This document shows positions 5,434 to 7,422 of a DNA stretch of 7,422 bases, in pieces. Made by a program: the position numbers and the translations under genes. Position 1 is the stretch's first letter. Each line of letters begins with the position of its first letter. The DNA is taken from the NCBI GenBank assembly GCA_017551215.1, contig JAFZMA010000097.1:1-7422 (forward strand). Reading direction: 5' to 3'. Under the pieces are notes generated by a model. That model saw only the letters and a list, made by a program, of their open reading frames with translations. It had not been told where the DNA came from and made no database searches. This stretch comes from Bacteroidales bacterium (GTDB lineage Bacteria; Bacteroidota; Bacteroidia; Bacteroidales; UBA932).

Positions 5434-5949
5434 ATGGACCTTGCATCCGCGGCACAGATAGCCAAGACTTACGGAAACAAGGGAGAAGTTCTCCTGAGAG
5501 TAGAGTCTGACCGCTTTTCTGAAATGCTGGAAGGATGCCAGAGTAAGGGAAAAGAACTCGAGGAACCGGTGTTCATCTATTTTGACGGACTGCCGGTTCC
5601 TTTTTTTATTTCTTCCGCCACCCACAGAAGCGGCAATGCCTGGGTTGTAACCTTCTCTACCGTAAGGGACAGCGCCCACGCGGAAGAGGTTGTAGGCAGA
5701 GACCTCTTTCTGGAATCTTCTGAGGATGATTTGCTCAGCGATCTGGATGTTCTCGTAGGCTATACCGTTATCTCTAAAGAGGGAGTAAAGGCGGGAAAAG
5801 TCTCCAGGGTAATAGAATATCCTAACAACATCTGCCTGGAACTTGAAGAGACGGAAACTCTCCTTCCGTTCCACGAAGACCTGGTCCTTTCCTTTGACCA
5901 GGAAAACAAAACCATAGTGATGACAATTCCCCAGGGACTACTGGGATAA
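5434..5949 (+). CDS. rimM: Ribosome maturation factor RimM
   Basis: The protein has 171 residues, normal for RimM. The N-terminal barrel contains IAKTYGNKGEVLLRV (residues 9-23), matching the family's (V/I)-x-K-(T/P)-(H/Y)-G-x-x-G-E-(V/L) signature. The C-terminal PRC-barrel runs from about 106 (VLVGYTVISKEG, GKVSRVIEYPNN) to the typical close IPQGLL. RimM assists maturation of the 30S head around helices 31 and 33b and binds uS19. The frame is open upstream into rpsP, but the ATG at 5434, four bases after the rpsP stop, gives the normal family N-terminus, so the two genes are very probably co-transcribed and coupled. The rpsP-rimM order matches the start of the enterobacterial trmD operon, but trmD and rplS do not follow here. 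A terminator-like hairpin lies within codons 43-58. Confidence 0.95.
   Translation: MDLASAAQIAKTYGNKGEVLLRVESDRFSEMLEGCQSKGKELEEPVFIYFDGLPVPFFISSATHRSGNAWVVTFSTVRDSAHAEEVVGRDLFLESSEDDLLSDLDVLVGYTVISKEGVKAGKVSRVIEYPNNICLELEETETLLPFHEDLVLSFDQENKTIVMTIPQGLLG
5561..5607 (+). terminator. Terminator-like hairpin inside rimM
   Basis: AGGAACCGG (5561-5569) and CCGGTTCCT (5593-5601) are perfect 9-base inverted repeats. They are extended inward by two possible G-U pairs and followed by an uninterrupted run of seven T residues (5601-5607). On sequence alone this meets the intrinsic-terminator pattern, although the loop (about 19-23 bases) is longer than usual. It is inside translated rimM, so ribosomes would normally hinder folding; termination would occur mainly when rimM is poorly translated. 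It may simply reflect the encoded EEPVF...PVPFF residues. Confidence 0.35.
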
Positions 5950-5970
5950 ACACTCCAAAATCTTACTGCC

Positions 5971-7134
5971 ATGAAACAAATCCTTGCCACACTGTTTATA
6001 GTTATGGCTCTCTTCCTTTCAAATTGCGGAAGAGAAAACAAAAGTGTTTTCACAATAAAGGGAGAAGTCTCCGATTCCCTTGCCAACATTCCGGGAGTCA
6101 AGGCTTTGCTCATGCAAGAGTCTCCGCGTCAGACAGATACATGTGATTTAGTTAACGGAAAATTCGAGTTTACGGGAGAGGCGGATAACCTTTCAGGCGC
6201 AATTGTCTTCATTTCCACTCCCGAGCATCCGCAACCGGATTTTGACACTCCTCATATAATGCCGGATTTCTTTGTTCCGGTAGTTAAAGAAAAGGGTGTT
6301 ACGGAGATTTTCATCGGTGATGAAATAAATGTAAAAAGTGGGGAGTTGTCCAGAAATTACTATGATTTTCAGAAGGCTGTGCTGGCTTTTCAGATAGAAA
6401 TCAACAAGGCTATGGAATCAGAGCCGGAAGAGGAAAAAGCGCTCAAGATTCAGGACAGCATTTACAGTCAGATGAATCAAATGCTTAGAGAATACTATGA
6501 AAGGAACACAGACAATGTGATTGGCGTGAATTCTTTGCAGATAATTCTCTTAGGCAATAGTCTTTCTGATGAGGACATTATCCGCTACTGGGATATGGCT
6601 TCTCCGCAACTTAGGGAAGACAAGAGTTTAAGGCAGGTTCTTGAGATGTGTCTTTCAGCGAGAGGACTAAAACTTGGGGAAGACGGAAAGATTGTGGAGA
6701 AAGCCTCCGGCAACGCTTCCGTTGGGAAAAAGTTTGTGGACTTTTGGGTGAGGACGGTGGACGGAACGCCTGGCCGCATATCTGACTATCTGGGGAAGGG
6801 AGATTATGTGCTTATGGATTTTTGGGCCCACTGGTGCGGCCCTTGCATCAACGAGATGAAGAATCTTGCACGGATTAACGCCGAATATGCCGGCAAGAAT
6901 TTCAAGATGATTAGCGTGAGTATAGAGGATGAAGTGGTGGAGACCCCACGGGTTATCAAGGAAAACAACATGACCTGGACTCAGCTTGTTTCTACAGATG
7001 AGGTCCTTGACAACGACTATGGAATCTTCTTCATACCATATCTGATCCTGTTCTCTCCGGACGGAACCATTCTGGAAAAGAACATCCGGGGACAGGCTCT
7101 TGACGAGGCACTGAAAAAGTATCTGGGCGAATAG
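5971..7134 (+). CDS. Thioredoxin-fold (TlpA/ResA-like) thiol-disulfide oxidoreductase lipoprotein
   Basis: The protein has 387 residues. MKQILATLFIVMALFLSNC is a lipoprotein signal with lipobox LSNC and lipidated Cys19. Residues about 26-120 resemble the DUF4369-type beta domain that precedes many Bacteroidota thioredoxins (FTIKGEVSD, then LVNGKFEFTGEA). A mostly helical middle covers about 125-250. The thioredoxin/AhpC-TSA domain spans about 251-387, with the active site WCGPC (Cys289 and Cys292) and the cis-proline in FFIPYL (Pro356). Both catalytic cysteines are present, so it should be redox-active in the envelope, reducing or isomerising disulfides; the substrate is unknown. It starts 21 bases after rimM with no visible promoter in the gap, so it is probably transcribed from the rpsP promoter or from one inside rimM. 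Confidence 0.92.
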   Translation: MKQILATLFIVMALFLSNCGRENKSVFTIKGEVSDSLANIPGVKALLMQESPRQTDTCDLVNGKFEFTGEADNLSGAIVFISTPEHPQPDFDTPHIMPDFFVPVVKEKGVTEIFIGDEINVKSGELSRNYYDFQKAVLAFQIEINKAMESEPEEEKALKIQDSIYSQMNQMLREYYERNTDNVIGVNSLQIILLGNSLSDEDIIRYWDMASPQLREDKSLRQVLEMCLSARGLKLGEDGKIVEKASGNASVGKKFVDFWVRTVDGTPGRISDYLGKGDYVLMDFWAHWCGPCINEMKNLARINAEYAGKNFKMISVSIEDEVVETPRVIKENNMTWTQLVSTDEVLDNDYGIFFIPYLILFSPDGTILEKNIRGQALDEALKKYLGE

Positions 7135-7136
7135 TC

Positions 7137-7422
7137 CTACAGGCTCTCGATATATTTCTTTGGGGAGAGCCCCGTTTCTTTCTTGAAAAATTTCCCGAAA
7201 GAAGACTGGTCTGCAAAGTTCAGTTTCTCAGCGGTTTCTTTGATGGAAGCCCCGGGAAGCCGGAGCATGTTCCTGGCTCTGGTGGCTATGTGCTGGGCTA
7301 TGAGCTGGGAGGCTGTCTTTCCGGTTTCTTCCTTTAGTATAAGGCTCAGGTACTGCACGCTAATGAAGAGTTTGTCGGCATAGAAAACAGGGTTGTGCTC
7401 CTTCTCTCCAAATTCCCTGAGC
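7137..7422 (-). CDS. AraC-family transcriptional regulator, C-terminal DNA-binding part (N-terminus beyond window)
   Basis: The frame is open from the right edge to a TAG at 7139-7137, showing the last 94 residues. They form the two-helix-turn-helix AraC domain. The first is around YADKLFISVQYLSLILKEET, which fits the family pattern ADKL-x-I-S-x-x-YLS. The second is SIKETAEKLNFADQSSFGKF, followed by the signature FKKETGLSPKKYIESL. Full proteins of this type are usually about 270-330 residues, with the effector domain N-terminal and not visible here. An internal GTG at 7358 is not a real start, because conserved HTH residues precede it. The gene converges on the thioredoxin gene with a 2-bp gap. 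Its target genes cannot be read from the window. Confidence 0.9.
   Translation of the reverse strand, partial: LREFGEKEHNPVFYADKLFISVQYLSLILKEETGKTASQLIAQHIATRARNMLRLPGASIKETAEKLNFADQSSFGKFFKKETGLSPKKYIESL
7142..7184 (+). terminator. Possible weak terminator after the thioredoxin gene
   Basis: GGCTCTC (7142-7148) and GAGAGCC (7165-7171) form a 7-bp inverted repeat, with a competing small hairpin GGGG-AGAG-CCCC (7162-7173). Either is followed by a broken T-rich stretch (8 T in 10 bases, 7175-7184). It begins 8 bases after the stop of the rightward gene and lies inside the last codons of the converging AraC-type gene. The T-run is interrupted, so termination efficiency is doubtful. Confidence 0.25.

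Noticed and set aside
4974..5465. Leu/Ser-rich and Ala/Ser-rich antisense frames opposite rpsP
   Set aside because: They are by-products of the repetitive Ala/Lys/Glu codons of the bS16 tail; the Leu- or Ala-rich translations are artefacts.

Overview
The window looks like chromosomal DNA of a member of the Bacteroidota, most likely the order Bacteroidales. Four things point there: two promoters with the phylum-specific -7 element TAnnTTTG (both read TATCTTTG); start codons preceded by A/U-rich leaders rather than strong Shine-Dalgarno sequences; a ribosomal protein bS16 with a long Ala/Lys/Glu tail; and lipoproteins and an outer-membrane patatin of types common in that phylum. No mobile element, tRNA, rRNA or CRISPR array was seen.

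Layout. Positions 1-3756 are read leftwards and hold a probable two-gene envelope operon. A patatin-POTRA-beta-barrel outer-membrane protein comes first. One base after its stop codon starts a Wzx/MATE-type polysaccharide flippase, which runs off the left edge. A 108-bp divergent intergenic region separates this operon from a rightward lipoprotein cyclophilin (peptidyl-prolyl isomerase, 3865-4539). Next comes a 320-bp gene-free stretch (4540-4859), then a rightward cluster: rpsP (bS16), rimM (16S maturation factor) and a thioredoxin-fold lipoprotein. The last gene converges, with a 2-bp gap, on the 3' end of an AraC-family regulator that enters from the right edge.

The most interesting part is the 320-bp gap. 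It contains an exact match to the sigma-54 (RpoN) -24/-12 consensus (TGGCAC-N5-TTGCA, 4634-4649). The predicted start site is near 4660, and a near-perfect intrinsic terminator ends at 4725. Together these define a candidate RNA of about 66 nt under RpoN control, with no convincing ORF. Its U-rich 5' part contains TTTTTTCAT, the complement of ATGAAAAAA, which resembles the start of many signal-peptide genes and of the neighbouring cyclophilin gene. Downstream of this unit, rpsP has its own well-formed Bacteroidota promoter and a leader hairpin at the predicted start site.

A second unexpected structure lies inside rimM: a perfect 9-bp inverted repeat followed directly by seven T residues. It could lower rimM and downstream transcription relative to rpsP. 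All functional calls come from reading motifs and translations by eye; no database search was run.
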